Part shown: positions 49,147 through 56,748 of the stretch, in pieces
Layout of the letters: each line of letters begins with the position of its first letter
Position numbering within the stretch: the stretch's first letter is position 1
Source of the DNA: a virus
DNA: 64,000 nt
Strand: one strand, 5' to 3'
Virus record (IMG/VR): IMGVR_UViG_3300035698_012970
Coordinates: 24,152 to 88,151 of that record
Made by a program: the position numbers and the translations under genes
Notes under the pieces: generated by a model
What the model saw: only the letters and a program-made list of their open reading frames with translations
What the model was told of the DNA's origin: nothing
Database searches by the model: none

Positions 49147-49203
49147 AATTTTAGGTTTAGTTTTAACTATACCTAATGAGCGTCAAATTTCTTTTTCATT
49201 TTA

Positions 49204-49368
49204 TTAAGATTTTACTAATTCATTCCACCATTGTATTTTTGGTCTTATATACGATCTATGAAAGTGAACCCTATTAAGAGTAACCAAAAAATATGGGAAA
49301 GCATATTTAGGATTCCCATTATGCTTTTCTTTGTATTCTTCATACAATTTAGAATATGATTTTTCCAT
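49204..49368 (-). CDS. Small basic protein (54 aa)
   Basis: ATG 49368 to TAA 49204. 'KLYEEYKEKHNGNPKYAFPY' and 'RSYIRPKIQWWNELVKS'; similar composition to the 74-aa neighbour. Inside array B between tRNA-Ile and tRNA-Met. Confidence 0.6.
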   Translation of the reverse strand: MEKSYSKLYEEYKEKHNGNPKYAFPYFLVTLNRVHFHRSYIRPKIQWWNELVKS

Positions 49369-49457
49369 AATTAATTTTAAAGATCATTTAGTTTGTAAAT
49401 AGAGATCAAAATCCATGAAATATGATCCACAAAACATGGATTGATGATCTACAAATG

Positions 49458-49533
49458 TTGGAAGAGGGGGACTTGAACCCCCGAAACCTCTACATTATCA
49501 GTGTAGCGCTCTAACCAACTGAGCTACCTTCCA
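49458..49533 (-). tRNA. tRNA-Ile (GAT)
   Basis: Anticodon loop CTGATAA, acceptor TGGAAGG/TCTTCCA, A73, T-loop TTCAAGT. Confidence 0.94.
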
Positions 49534-50179
49534 AAGTGTTTATTATATTAGTAATTGATTCTATGATATTATCATCTGGCCATTTTATTCGATAAACTTT
49601 CCATCCTTGTGATTTCAATTTGGAATCTTTTTCTATATCAACTTTTTTTCTTTCTGGTTTATTGTGTTGTTGTCCATCAATTTCAATGACAATCTTATCT
49701 TCATGTAGTGCAAAATCAGCAAAATATTTACCAAATTTCCATTCATATTCATATTCTATACCCAAGCTATCTAACGTTCTAATTGCTATAGATTCTGGAT
49801 AAGACGGCTCTAGTTTTTTTCGAGTTTTCCAACCAAAAGAGACGTCACCATCAGCATGTCTTTTCTTAGCCATTATTGAATTCTTTTCTGCAATTTTTTC
49901 TTTGTAACCTGGTGTTTTCCATTTCAATTCAGCCGAACATGATCTAGAGCAAGTTTTCTGATTTTTTTTTCTCCATTTTACTTCAAACTCTTCCTTACAG
50001 TTCTGACAAATTAACTTTATTTTACCAGGTCCTTTATTAAACAACGTATCGGATACTTTCTTATTGAGATCTTCTCGATTTACTTTAGTAGCAAACCCTC
50101 TAGCGCATTTTATAGAACAAAATCTTCCGGAACCATAAGATCCATCATGTTTAACCCCGCAATTTTCACAAATCATCAT
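49511..50179 (-). CDS. VSR/DUF559-type homing endonuclease with YGSGRFCS zinc finger
   Basis: 222 residues. The first 40 residues repeat the zinc finger of the 35.7-kb HNH enzyme ('CENCGVKHDGSYGSGRFCS'); a second Cys4 unit follows (about 57-85). The C-terminal part has the very-short-patch-repair-like nuclease pattern: 'PESIAIRTLDSLGIEYEYEW', 'YFADFALHEDKIVIEIDGQQ', 'GWKVYRIKW'. Its 3' end overlaps tRNA-Ile by 23 nt. GATATATA promoter at 50198. Confidence 0.9.
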   Translation of the reverse strand: MMICENCGVKHDGSYGSGRFCSIKCARGFATKVNREDLNKKVSDTLFNKGPGKIKLICQNCKEEFEVKWRKKNQKTCSRSCSAELKWKTPGYKEKIAEKNSIMAKKRHADGDVSFGWKTRKKLEPSYPESIAIRTLDSLGIEYEYEWKFGKYFADFALHEDKIVIEIDGQQHNKPERKKVDIEKDSKLKSQGWKVYRIKWPDDNIIESITNIINTLEGSSVG

Positions 50180-50197
50180 ATTTTAGATACTTTCTTC

Positions 50198-50205
50198 TAT
50201 ATATC
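50198..50205 (-). promoter_or_regulatory. GATATATA-class (late-type) promoter
   Basis: GGTTCAAATGATATATAGAA, 18 nt before the endonuclease. Confidence 0.7.
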
Positions 50206-50235
50206 ATTTGAACCTGTGACTTTTTAGTTATGTCG

Positions 50236-50311
50236 GCAAAGAGGGATTTGAACCCCCGTGTGACCAGCTAACCTTTCTACCGGATATCAGCCGGAGGGTA
50301 TACTTGCCGAT
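50236..50311 (-). other. tRNA-like element with a possible GAT anticodon
   Basis: Acceptor CGGCAAG/TTTGCCG and a T-arm (GGGGG, loop TTCAAAT, CCCTC) are intact. The D-arm is missing and the anticodon region (CCGG, CTGATAT..., CTGG) carries about 16 extra bases. A damaged or interrupted tRNA. Confidence 0.45.
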
Positions 50312-50347
50312 GGTCCAGGGGATTTGATGCTGTCAAACTATCAAACT

Positions 50348-50440
50348 CTAAGGAGTGACGTTATCGCCCCGGATGTTTTCTTTGTGCTTTTGTCGATGTT
50401 GGGGCACTGCCAAAACAGTAAAAACCTTACTATAACCCAT
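50348..50440 (-). CDS. Possible tiny gene (30 aa)
   Basis: ATG 50440 to TAG 50348, product starts MGYSKVFTVLAVPQHRQKHK. Sits between two tRNA-type elements; a GCCCC/GGGGC hairpin inside the ORF also fits a non-coding spacer. Confidence 0.3.
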   Translation of the reverse strand: MGYSKVFTVLAVPQHRQKHKENIRGDNVTP

Positions 50441-50441
50441 G

Positions 50442-50529
50442 CTCTTGGGGTAGGATTCGAACCTACGATGGAACTTTCGCTCACCGGATTAACAGTCCGG
50501 ACCGTTCGGCCAACTACGGCAACCCAAGA
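50442..50529 (-). tRNA. tRNA-Asn (GTT), long-variable-arm body
   Basis: Anticodon stem CCGGA/TCCGG with loop CTGTTAA, acceptor TCTTGGG/CCCAAGA, G73 (AsnRS identity base). Variable arm GTGAGCGAAAGTTCCATC is of class II length, abnormal for Asn. Confidence 0.8.
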
Positions 50530-50541
50530 ATTTTATTTTAG

Positions 50542-50614
50542 CGCTCATAGAGGGATTCGAACCCCCAACCCTTACGTTAACAGCGTAGCGCTCTACCATT
50601 GGAGCTATATGAGC
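50542..50614 (-). tRNA. tRNA-Asn (GTT)
   Basis: Ordinary class I cloverleaf; loop CTGTTAA, acceptor GCTCATA/TATGAGC, G73; one C-A mismatch at the end of the anticodon stem. Confidence 0.9.
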
Positions 50615-51291
50615 TAGTGTATAAACTTATATGCTTCTTGTATCCAATATTTCGGATTATTAAACATATCTTTCCATTTTATTCTCAAAATTTGCCAACC
50701 TTCTTCTATTAAAGATTGGTCTTTTCTTTTGTCTCGTTCAATATACTCTTCGAATCTTTGATGCTGTTCCCCATCAATCTCTATAGCTTTCTTTTTGTTA
50801 ACCCAAGCAAAATCTATAGCATATATTGAAACTGGATATTCAGTTTCGTACTCTTTATCCAGGAAATTATTTTCTATTACTCTTTCAAAAAATTCTTCTG
50901 GGTATGATTTTTCGTTATTCCACCTACTTTTACCTATATTCCAAGCCCTTCCATCTTTATGAGCTTTTTCCATTGATTCGCTAATCAAACTTTTACTAAA
51001 TTCACTATGTTTTCTCCCAATTCCAGATTTAGCAATTTTTGCTAGCCTTTCTTCTCTCTTTGGGTTCATCTTACATAACGTCTTATGTCCTCCTAGTTTC
51101 CACCCATTACTAAATTCATTTCCACAGTATTCACAAATCCAAGGACCTTCAGACTTTTTCCTAATCCTCTTTGATTTACCTTTACTTCTACCTTTCTTAT
51201 AACTTTCTCCTCTGTTGTGTGATGATACATGACCACCTAAAGATTCTTTCTTATCAAACTTTTTACCACAAATTTTACATTGATGTTTCAT
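50614..51291 (-). CDS. VSR/DUF559-type homing endonuclease with two zinc fingers
   Basis: 225 residues. Two C2H2-type fingers (CKICGKKFDKKESLGGH and CEYCGNEFSNGWKLGGH), a basic linker, then the VSR-like nuclease: 'SYPEEFFERVIENNFLDKEY', 'YAIDFAWVNKKKAIEIDGEQ', 'GWQILRIKW'. The nuclease part resembles that at 49.5 kb but the DNA-binding part is different. Its stop abuts tRNA-Asn. Late-type promoter 4 nt upstream. Confidence 0.9.
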   Translation of the reverse strand: MKHQCKICGKKFDKKESLGGHVSSHNRGESYKKGRSKGKSKRIRKKSEGPWICEYCGNEFSNGWKLGGHKTLCKMNPKREERLAKIAKSGIGRKHSEFSKSLISESMEKAHKDGRAWNIGKSRWNNEKSYPEEFFERVIENNFLDKEYETEYPVSIYAIDFAWVNKKKAIEIDGEQHQRFEEYIERDKRKDQSLIEEGWQILRIKWKDMFNNPKYWIQEAYKFIH

Positions 51292-51295
51292 ATGT

Positions 51296-51303
51296 TATAT
51301 ATC
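51296..51303 (-). promoter_or_regulatory. GATATATA-class (late-type) promoter
   Basis: GAGGTGATATATAACATATG: the element is only 4 nt from the start codon, suggesting a near-leaderless mRNA or use of a later start. Confidence 0.65.
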
Positions 51304-51360
51304 ACCTCAATGTCGCGAAACCAGCGAACTGTGTGAATAAAGTACGAAAATGCGTCATTG

Positions 51361-51434
51361 CACGCCTGGTAGGATTCGAACCCACGACACCTGGTGTTGG
51401 AGACCAGTGCTCTAGCCAGCTGAGCTACAGACGT
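51361..51434 (-). tRNA. tRNA-Trp (CCA)
   Basis: Anticodon loop CTCCAAC, acceptor ACGTCTG/CAGGCGT, G73. Confidence 0.93.
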
Positions 51435-51533
51435 GTATATTTTCCGATTCACCGATTACCCCAATTACGGTGTCTACCGGCTTCATCGCCGGAATGCTAT
51501 TTTTGCTCGAGGATTACATTAAATCGGGAGCAG

Positions 51534-51607
51534 CAACTATGACCGGACTCGAACCGGCGACCTCCTGGGTGACAGCCAGGGATTCTAACCAACTGAACTA
51601 CATAGTT
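51534..51607 (-). tRNA. tRNA-Asp (GTC)
   Basis: Anticodon loop CTGTCAC, acceptor AACTATG/CATAGTT, G73. Confidence 0.93.
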
Positions 51608-51628
51608 GTATATTTTATAATGTAGAAA

Positions 51629-51757
51629 TTAATTCTTGATAACTATAATAGGATCTCCATTTATGATTGCTTGTGGATTTTCTATGTGTTTATTAAGAAA
51701 ATATAAATTATTTTTATTATAGCAATTATCTATAGAAAAAATGTATTTTTCCCCTAT
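51629..51757 (-). CDS. Small ORF without ATG start (about 42 aa)
   Basis: A clean frame reading 'IGEKYIFSIDNCYNKNNLYF...' ends at TAA 51629. It begins just after the GATATATA element at 51769-51776, but the codon at the expected start is ATA (51757). Either ATA initiation or a lost start codon. Confidence 0.4.
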   Translation of the reverse strand: MGEKYIFSIDNCYNKNNLYFLNKHIENPQAIINGDPIIVIKN

Positions 51758-51768
51758 CTTATTTATTC

Positions 51769-51776
51769 TATATATC
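51769..51776 (-). promoter_or_regulatory. GATATATA-class (late-type) promoter
   Basis: AGTTCGAGTTAGATATATAG, the same AGTTCGA-containing version as at three endonuclease genes; 11 nt before the ATG-less ORF. Confidence 0.6.
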
Positions 51777-51819
51777 TAACTCGAACTTGGATTTTATCAA
51801 ATCTCTCGTTTAAAACTAG

Positions 51820-52094
51820 TACCCCCGGAGAGACTCGAACTCTCAACCTACGGCTTAGCTTACCAGCTACAGTTTTCACTGCCACATATGTGTTTGTGGT
51901 CTGGACTATCCCTTCATCATATTAATTTAACTTAGATGACCGCCGTCTAGTCTCTACACCTTCCTATCGCTAGGCTTGGCTCGGGATTACCATTTTAAAG
52001 GCTTCCCCGAATTTGACGGTTTACATTTTATAAATTTCTCTATAAAAGCTCCTATTCGAAGGCCGTTGCTCTTAATCCATTGAGCTACAGGAGC
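51820..52094 (-). tRNA. tRNA-Arg (TCT), interrupted by a group I intron
   Basis: Exon 1 52059-52094 ends ...ACGGCCTT; exon 2 51820-51858 begins CTAAGCCGT. Joined, they give anticodon stem ACGGC/GCCGT with loop CTTCTAA (TCT), acceptor GCTCCTG/CGGGGGT and T-loop TTCGAGT. First tRNA of array B, 5 nt after the boxA-like element. Confidence 0.92.
51859..52058 (-). ncRNA. Group I intron in tRNA-Arg anticodon loop
   Basis: 200 nt, between positions 34 and 35 of the tRNA, the site used by tRNA-Leu(UAA) group I introns. Core motifs in order: 'AAACCGTCAAATTCGGGGAA' (P3/P4), 'GTAATCCCGAGCCAAGCC' (P6), 'GTGTAGAGACTAGACGG' (P7/P3), 'GAAGGGATAGTCCAGACC' (P7 3' strand). Last intron base is G, as required. 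No ORF inside, so it depends on endonucleases in trans or is fixed. Confidence 0.93.
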
Positions 52095-52099
52095 AAATT

Positions 52100-52118
52100 A
52101 CCAACATGTCAAAGAACT
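52100..52118 (-). promoter_or_regulatory. boxA-like antitermination element
   Basis: AGTTCTTTGACATGTTGGT on the minus strand, identical over 19 nt to 61642-61660. AGTTCTTTGACA resembles the rRNA boxA (E. coli TGCTCTTTAACA), where NusB/S10 bind. Confidence 0.7.
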
Positions 52119-52158
52119 TGTCAATTTTTGTTTTGGTTGACATTCCAAAAGTTTACTT

Positions 52159-52192
52159 ATAAAAAAATAGGTTCCATTTCTGAAACCTATTT
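52159..52192 (-). terminator. Intrinsic terminator before tRNA array B
   Basis: AATAGGTT/AACCTATT stem extended by imperfect pairs, then T7 on the minus strand. Lies between the 28-codon ORF and the boxA-like element. Confidence 0.85.
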
Positions 52193-52217
52193 GTATATTA
52201 TCGTTACTGTTTTAAAG

Positions 52218-52304
52218 TCACGTTTGATGCAATAGGTTACATGGATTCATATCCCAGATAAAATCTGATCTAAAATTATTAATATTTCTTCCTTGTTCTA
52301 ACAT
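52218..52304 (-). CDS. 28-codon leader ORF or small RNA upstream of tRNA array B
   Basis: ATG 52304 to TGA 52218; product starts MLEQGRNINNFRSDFIWD. The promoter at 52382-52414 and the terminator at 52159-52192 enclose it as a transcript of about 200 nt. Same arrangement as at 36.8 and 61.8 kb, though peptides are not similar. Confidence 0.4.
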   Translation of the reverse strand: MLEQGRNINNFRSDFIWDMNPCNLLHQT

Positions 52305-52381
52305 TGTACTTTAAATTTGTTACCTTATATATACTTTTAAATTTCAAAAAGTTTCGTTTTTTGTATTTTATTTTGATAATG

Positions 52382-52414
52382 TAAGAATATATCTTTTATA
52401 CGTAATAAAAAAAT
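52382..52414 (-). promoter_or_regulatory. T-tract/TAnnTTTG-class promoter
   Basis: ATTTTTTTATTACG, 11 nt, TATTCTTA (one mismatch). Followed by CAAAAAACGAAAC as at 36.88 kb. Heads the leader of tRNA array B. Confidence 0.8.
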
Positions 52415-52434
52415 GAAATATGATTTATTTTTTA

Positions 52435-52800
52435 TTACTTACGCATTTTTTCAAGTTCCTTAATAGACTTTCCTTTTAATACTTCACCTTGTTTTTCAGC
52501 AATCAATTCATCAATATGATTGTTATGACGCTTTATCTCAGAAGCATTTGATAACTTCTCAGCCTCATCTACTTTACTGTTAAGTATGTCAAGAACTATA
52601 TCAAATCTTAGCTTCAAGTCTGCATCTTTTTTAGATTTTTTAACTAAGAAAGATTTCCGTCCACTTACTTCATACTCAGCTTCAAGACTTATTGCTAATA
52701 CATCTAAATCAGCTTGGGATAAGTCCCATAATTGTTCTACGGAAAGGTTACCTCTGTTTGTTGTAATTCTTAATTTTTGTTTACTTGCTTTTTTGTACAT
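52435..52800 (-). CDS. Helical protein (121 aa)
   Basis: 'LWDLSQADLDVLAISLEAEY' near the start and charged helices later. Its basic N-terminus and compact helical layout recall small phage proteins that partner the large gene upstream, from which it is 18 nt away. Function unknown. Confidence 0.7.
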   Translation of the reverse strand: MYKKASKQKLRITTNRGNLSVEQLWDLSQADLDVLAISLEAEYEVSGRKSFLVKKSKKDADLKLRFDIVLDILNSKVDEAEKLSNASEIKRHNNHIDELIAEKQGEVLKGKSIKELEKMRK

Positions 52801-52818
52801 AATATTATTTTTTAATGT

Positions 52819-54945
52819 TTAAAATTTAATCTTTACTACTCTCTTAAAATTACCTGTAAGCTTAACTATTACCTCGTCACGTACAGTCGAATTGAAACCC
52901 AATCCTGTTAATTGCTTATCTACAGGTTCCAGCATAGAACTATTTCCTAGTACTTCCATTACCTTTTTATGTTTCAATAAATCTTGTATTAGATTCTCAT
53001 TATGGAAACCCCTTATTTTGTTTGGAGTTTTACAATTATCAAGCATAAACATATAATGCTTATTACCAACCTGATTCTCACCCCAATGATTTGGTGAAAG
53101 ACACATAAGATTTACTTTGTGGAATTGGTTAGTTTCAAGTCCATATATCTCTTTAGATGATGCAGTTTCCGGTAATTTATGATTGATTGAAAACTCACCA
53201 TTCTTTAGTGTTACTTCTGCTATTGGAACATTTCCTTTTACCGCATTGTTATATTCATATGAATATAATTCACCACCAAATTCAATTTCAGCTCTAAATC
53301 CTTTAGAACCACGGGAAGCAAATTGGTTTATCCAAAACTTATATACACCATCTGGCATTCTAGATAAAGTACCCCATGTGATGTTTTCCACAATATCTCT
53401 ATTATTGAATCTATTTGGAGTTGTGATATCAACATCTAAATTACCTAATGTGTTAGGATCACGTTTATTTGAATATCCTATAGATTTACAGTTTGGTTGC
53501 ATACACCAAGCATCCAAATCTGAATTATCGCTAGGATCATTCTCTCCCCACATTATACTAAACCTAAGTACTCCATCGACTTTTCCACCCTTGGTTTTAA
53601 CTGCTTCCTTAATCTGGCTTTTACCAGCTAGGTTACCATTAAACGTCCACGAGTAATTGTTATTCCATTTAAAAATAGGTTTACTTTCCCCATTTTTAGT
53701 GGTTGTCATTGTAACCAGGTTATTTTCGTGAGAGTTCTTTAACAATACCTCTATTGAACTACATCCTGGTAAAATATCTTTCATGAACTTATCAATTTGA
53801 ACTTCCTCAACATTATCAAATTCATTTCTTTTATGGCGTGATTTAGAGGATTTAACATTGTCAAATATAGATACTTTTTTAACCTCACCATCCCCGACAT
53901 TACTATGTAAAATTTCAGATACCTTAATGTCATCAATCGTAGCAAACCTTCTATCAAATGATTCAAGGAAATTGTTATCCTCGACGAATTTTTGTGCCTC
54001 TTCTATTTGTCTCTTAGTAATAGGAGCAACTGCTTTATGATAATTTGCAGGATCTACTCGTTTGTTCCAACTAAGACAAGCTTTATTAAGTTCTTCTCCT
54101 TCTGCTAACTCTGTGCATAGTACACCAATAAGATTGTTCTTAAACTTAGCAATAGTTTCTGGCATTTCATAGGTAGATACCCAAAGCCAATTATCTCTTT
54201 TGGCATTAGTTAGTAAAGTATATTCTTTCTTTGATTTGATTGCAGCATCAACGGAATGTAAATGTGATGTTCCATTAAGTAAGCTATCTTGATTAATAAG
54301 ATCTTTTACTAATTCCAAAGTATCTAATGGTATTTCGACCATAGCTCTTTGGAATACGTTTTTCTTATCCCTATAATCAGCCATAATAGCTTCAACTGAT
54401 CTTCCAGAATTACTTACAAATTTCTTTGGTAAATCTAAATGGAAATGGTCAAAAGTTCTTATCTCGTTTGGTTTTACTACTCCATATAATTCTGCTTCGT
54501 CTTTAGTATACCTTTTAACGTTTCTTGCTGTTCCAAGTCTAAACACTTTGTTATTCTTAGTACAAGATTCATAAGGTAAACTGTTTAACTCATTATATGT
54601 TTCAAAAAATACTTCTTTTATCTTAGAAGTTTTGATTCCGATAGAAAGAGCTTTTGCTGAATCCATATACTCTATATCAGTTTCAACATCAAATAATGAA
54701 ATAGTATTGTAATCGGAATCGATTGCTACTATATTACCATATCTCCTGATGAAATTTTTACAGTGATTACAATTATGAGTACTGCTTTCTGGGTCTCTAA
54801 AAATTGGGTTATTTTCTTTACTGAATGAAGAAATGTATAAATCCCACACTTCCCTACCTGTCAGTTCTACTCTGAATAGTTTACCTGTTTTTAACATTTT
54901 AGTAAACTGTTTTTGTATTACATCATTAAATTTTGATATTCCCAT
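52819..54945 (-). CDS. Large protein with C-terminal DUF2135/YfaP-like domain (708 aa)
   Basis: Second-largest gene here, first from the promoter at 54978-55010. Residues about 1-440 are uncharacterised, with a CNHC pair near 59 and a helical linker about 320-400. Residues about 455-600 read 'LRFSIMWGENDPSDNSDLDA', 'IGYSNKRDPNTLGNLDVDIT', 'IVENITWGTLSRMPDGVYKF', 'AEIEFGGELYSYEY', a pattern of the DUF2135/YfaP-like beta domain often paired with vWA proteins. Two vWA proteins at 17.7 and 19.8 kb may be partners (inference). Function unknown. Confidence 0.7.
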   Translation of the reverse strand: MGISKFNDVIQKQFTKMLKTGKLFRVELTGREVWDLYISSFSKENNPIFRDPESSTHNCNHCKNFIRRYGNIVAIDSDYNTISLFDVETDIEYMDSAKALSIGIKTSKIKEVFFETYNELNSLPYESCTKNNKVFRLGTARNVKRYTKDEAELYGVVKPNEIRTFDHFHLDLPKKFVSNSGRSVEAIMADYRDKKNVFQRAMVEIPLDTLELVKDLINQDSLLNGTSHLHSVDAAIKSKKEYTLLTNAKRDNWLWVSTYEMPETIAKFKNNLIGVLCTELAEGEELNKACLSWNKRVDPANYHKAVAPITKRQIEEAQKFVEDNNFLESFDRRFATIDDIKVSEILHSNVGDGEVKKVSIFDNVKSSKSRHKRNEFDNVEEVQIDKFMKDILPGCSSIEVLLKNSHENNLVTMTTTKNGESKPIFKWNNNYSWTFNGNLAGKSQIKEAVKTKGGKVDGVLRFSIMWGENDPSDNSDLDAWCMQPNCKSIGYSNKRDPNTLGNLDVDITTPNRFNNRDIVENITWGTLSRMPDGVYKFWINQFASRGSKGFRAEIEFGGELYSYEYNNAVKGNVPIAEVTLKNGEFSINHKLPETASSKEIYGLETNQFHKVNLMCLSPNHWGENQVGNKHYMFMLDNCKTPNKIRGFHNENLIQDLLKHKKVMEVLGNSSMLEPVDKQLTGLGFNSTVRDEVIVKLTGNFKRVVKIKF

Positions 54946-54977
54946 TTGAAATTATTTAAGATTAACTTATTAGAATG

Positions 54978-55010
54978 CAAATATAGATTTAATATACGGG
55001 ATAAAAAAAT
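54978..55010 (-). promoter_or_regulatory. T-tract/TAnnTTTG-class promoter
   Basis: ATTTTTTTATCCCG, 11 nt, TATATTTG; 32 nt before the 708-aa gene. Confidence 0.9.
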
Positions 55011-55024
55011 GAAATGTGATTTTA

Positions 55025-55324
55025 TTATGAATACCTTTCTATAAAAGCCTCAAATGAATCGTAATATCTTTCCCAGTTATTGGTGTCATATGTACCCCAA
55101 TCAGGATCTACGTTACATGGACTCCATCCGCTTTGTCTGATTCTTCCATCTTCTAGTTTTTGTGTACTAAAACCAGAAAAATCACCATATCCAGAAAGCT
55201 TAATATTCTTTCTCTCGATAAGCCATTCTTCAGTTTTAGTAAATGGTATAGATTTAGGAATTGTTCTTCCTCCTTCCGGTTCTCTGTACGCATCCGGAGG
55301 TTGTCCACTATCTAATTCTGACAT
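55025..55324 (-). CDS. Hypothetical protein (99 aa)
   Basis: N-terminal Pro/Gly-rich part (SGQPPDAYREPEGG) and aromatic C-terminus (DPDWGTYDTNNWERYYDSF). Soluble. Unknown. Confidence 0.65.
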   Translation of the reverse strand: MSELDSGQPPDAYREPEGGRTIPKSIPFTKTEEWLIERKNIKLSGYGDFSGFSTQKLEDGRIRQSGWSPCNVDPDWGTYDTNNWERYYDSFEAFIERYS

Positions 55325-55326
55325 AA

Positions 55327-55596
55327 TTACTCCTTTCTATTTTTATGTGAATCCCTAGCTTTAACTATCATATCAACTACATCATCTACCCTAAATATAT
55401 CCCAAGTAATTTTATTATGAATCATTTTAAATCCGCATTTAGAATCTGCTACTTCAGGATTTGGTATACTACCAATAAGTTCTATATCATGGGAATTAAG
55501 TTTATTTACTATCTTTGCATATTTATTGAAACTTTCAAGAAAAGTTGAATTGTCAGTGAGCCTTTCTGAAACGCTATCGTAATTATCCAATGACAT
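55327..55596 (-). CDS. Hypothetical protein (89 aa)
   Basis: Soluble; 'GFKMIHNKITWDIFRVDDVV'. Two nt gap to each neighbour, one operon with the coiled-coil gene upstream. Unknown. Confidence 0.65.
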   Translation of the reverse strand: MSLDNYDSVSERLTDNSTFLESFNKYAKIVNKLNSHDIELIGSIPNPEVADSKCGFKMIHNKITWDIFRVDDVVDMIVKARDSHKNRKE

Positions 55597-55598
55597 AA

Positions 55599-55976
55599 TT
55601 ACTCTCCTACCTTTCCTATAAAATCAAGTACAGATCTAATGTTTCTTTGTTGGTTAGAAAGTTCTTCGATGTCCATTTTATACTCAGAAACAACTTTTTG
55701 TATAGCATTATACTCCTCTTTACGATTATGAAGTTCTTCATTACTATCTGACATTTCCATAAATGCAGCCTTTCTTGCAGTGTCGTTTGAATATAATTTT
55801 TTCCCATTCTCTCCAATCTCAGCATCAATCTCAGATTTAATTACTGATTCTAATGCTTGGGTCTTGTTTAAAACCTCTTGTGCTTGCTCACTATAATTAA
55901 GTAACTCTAGTTGTAAATTTTTAACTTCTTCTGGCATACGTAATAACTCGTCTGCCAATTCTCTAAATTTTTCCAT
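55599..55976 (-). CDS. Coiled-coil protein (125 aa)
   Basis: Almost entirely helical with heptad-like spacing ('LQLELLNYSEQAQEVLNKTQ'). No promoter of either class is visible just upstream. Probably a structural or adaptor protein. Confidence 0.7.
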   Translation of the reverse strand: MEKFRELADELLRMPEEVKNLQLELLNYSEQAQEVLNKTQALESVIKSEIDAEIGENGKKLYSNDTARKAAFMEMSDSNEELHNRKEEYNAIQKVVSEYKMDIEELSNQQRNIRSVLDFIGKVGE

Positions 55977-56028
55977 TCTTTAATTTATTGGTTTAAAGTT
56001 CTTATAGAGGGCAGATGACGAATTGTTT

Positions 56029-56748
56029 CTAAAGTCTATTTGCTAATTCAATTCTTAGTTCGTCTGTGATTTTATTAAGTTCTTCTCCATCTATCGATGA
56101 AAAAATACCATTTTCATGTATCCTATAAATCCCTCCAGGAAAATCTAGATATTTTATTGGTCCATATTTAGAGATCTTGAAGTTCATGCACCAATCAAAA
56201 TATAATTTATCCATCATCCACTCTTCTATAATACCATCCATGTTTCTGAAAACTCTACCATATGTAGCCCAATTACTATTTAATAGATCCTGTTGTGTTA
56301 TATCATTATCTATAAATTTATTAGGTAAGCAAAGCCAACTATACGAAGAATCTGGGTTGTACATACCATTGAGCTTTTTCATCCAATGCCCAGTAAATGT
56401 CATGGAATAACTAGGATTTGTATCTAAAAAATCTACTTGTTTCTGTAGTTTATATGGATCTAACCAATAATCATCACCATCTAAATATGCTATGTATTCA
56501 CCATTTGCCCTTTCTGTAAGGAACTTTATGTTTTTATTAGCACCAAGATTTTTATCATGTTTAAAAACTTTTAGATCTTTATAGATGTGTGCAACCCTTT
56601 CTATGTTATCAACTGACCGATCGGTTGATGAGTCATCACCTATTAGTATTTCAATTTCGAAATTTGTTTTCTGTCCTATTGCAGATAATATTGATTGTTC
56701 AATATAGGTTTCGAAATTATAACATGGTATAATTACACTAACTTTCAT
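56029..56748 (-). CDS. Family 2 glycosyltransferase
   Basis: 239 residues. 'VSVIIPCYNFETYIEQSILS', 'ILIGDDSSTDRSVD' and 'YIAYLDGDDYWLDP' (the metal-binding DxD-type motif) define a GT-A fold family 2 enzyme. It transfers a sugar from a nucleotide-sugar to a glycan or lipid. Overlaps the acyltransferase gene by 4 nt; part of the sugar island. Confidence 0.92.
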   Translation of the reverse strand: MKVSVIIPCYNFETYIEQSILSAIGQKTNFEIEILIGDDSSTDRSVDNIERVAHIYKDLKVFKHDKNLGANKNIKFLTERANGEYIAYLDGDDYWLDPYKLQKQVDFLDTNPSYSMTFTGHWMKKLNGMYNPDSSYSWLCLPNKFIDNDITQQDLLNSNWATYGRVFRNMDGIIEEWMMDKLYFDWCMNFKISKYGPIKYLDFPGGIYRIHENGIFSSIDGEELNKITDELRIELANRL

